Shown here: in pieces, positions 63,740 through 64,000 of the stretch
Position numbering within the stretch: the first letter of the stretch is position 1
Layout: every line of letters starts with the position of its first letter
Source of the DNA: Methylocystis sp. KS32
GTDB lineage: Bacteria; Pseudomonadota; Alphaproteobacteria; Rhizobiales; Beijerinckiaceae
Direction of reading: 5' to 3'
Assembly: GCA_002862095.1 (NCBI GenBank)
Contig: PHSQ01000001.1
Span: forward strand, 744,001 to 808,000
Length of the DNA: 64,000 bases
Translations under genes and position numbers: made by a program
Notes under the pieces: model-generated
Database searches by the model: none
What the model was told of the DNA's origin: nothing
The model's input: only the letters and a program-made list of their open reading frames with translations

Positions 63740-64000
63740 TCATCCGGCTCGAAGTAGTTTTACCGCTTCGTTACGTTCGAAGAGATAAAGCAACACACGT
63801 AGCGCTTGCCCCCGCTCGCTGGTCAAGTCGGGGTCCTTGCGCAATATCAGCTCCGCGTCGTCGCGCGCGATCGCGAGCAGCCGCGCGTGGGCTAATATAT
63901 CGGCGAGGCGGAAGCCCGGCAGACCCGATTGCCGCACGCCAAGAATCTCGCCTTCTCCGCGCAGGCGCAAATCCTCCTCGGCGATGCGAAATCCATCCTC
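63740..64000 (-). CDS. recG: RecG ATP-dependent DNA helicase, C-terminal part
   Basis: Only the last ~86 residues are in the window; the frame is open to the right edge. DGFRIAEEDLRLRGEGEILG, VRQSGLPGFRLADI and the ending LRVLLYLFERNEAVKLLRAG match the RecG C-terminus, including the TRG/wedge-coupling region. RecG remodels branched DNA at stalled forks. It should continue to the right as a ~690-aa gene. Confidence 0.88.
   Translation of the reverse strand, partial: EDGFRIAEEDLRLRGEGEILGVRQSGLPGFRLADILAHARLLAIARDDAELILRKDPDLTSERGQALRVLLYLFERNEAVKLLRAG

Overview
The window is GC-rich, densely packed chromosomal DNA from what looks like an alphaproteobacterium of the Hyphomicrobiales (Rhizobiales). 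I infer this from the class I PHA synthase, the Kdp operon with sensor kinase, the ubiB/ubiE/mutM group, an Omp25-like beta-barrel and several families common in that order. A methylotroph of the Methylocystaceae/Beijerinckiaceae is possible but not shown by any gene here. No tRNA, rRNA or CRISPR array was recognised.

Layout. 1-3.75 kb: the 3' end of an operon for a membrane complex related to hydrogenase-4/complex I (HyfE, HyfF, HyfG and HyfI homologues). Its large subunit has lost all four nickel-binding cysteines, so it is an energy-converting-hydrogenase-related complex rather than a hydrogenase. 3.8-9.0 kb: an IS1595-type transposase remnant, a PLP decarboxylase, MsrA and membrane proteins. 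9.0-17.1 kb: a complete minus-strand kdp operon (a micro-ORF, kdpF, A, B, C, D, E). 17.1-42.0 kb: mostly housekeeping genes (AlaC-like aminotransferase, PhaC, a NitT/TauT-like ABC transporter without a binding protein, glycosyltransferase, outer-membrane protein, adenosine-kinase-like kinase, FKBP, UbiB, UbiE, MutM, Uup-like ABC-F, L,D-transpeptidase, YchF and an unidentified secreted protein).

42.1-56.1 kb is an accessory, decaying region. Four copies of a ~204-bp element with perfect 20-bp inverted termini each carry only the first ~45 codons of a RAYT-type (IS200-like) transposase. Pieces of unrelated genes (a serine-recombinase C-terminus, a GNAT N-terminus, an XRE regulator N-terminus, an ISAs1-like N-terminus and a PIN-like C-terminus) stop at the element borders. 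Between them lie a trypsin-like protease, small secreted proteins and a 935-bp IS5-family insertion flanked by TTA that replaced the tail of an SH3-like gene. Beyond them is a 1089-residue fusion of a P1B-5-like metal ATPase, a hemerythrin domain and a HlyD-type periplasmic adaptor, then an AI-2E family transporter, an SMR protein lacking the key glutamate, an amidinotransferase broken by one stop codon and a degraded ISAzo13 transposase.

56.1-64 kb returns to core genes: lnt, a YfgM-like TPR protein, der, icd, a DUF4239-like membrane protein, a choloylglycine-hydrolase-family enzyme and the 3' end of recG.

A second dispersed repeat, ~116 bp and made of three hairpins, occurs in four good copies and one decayed copy, always between genes. 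One copy supplies the stop codon of the aminotransferase.
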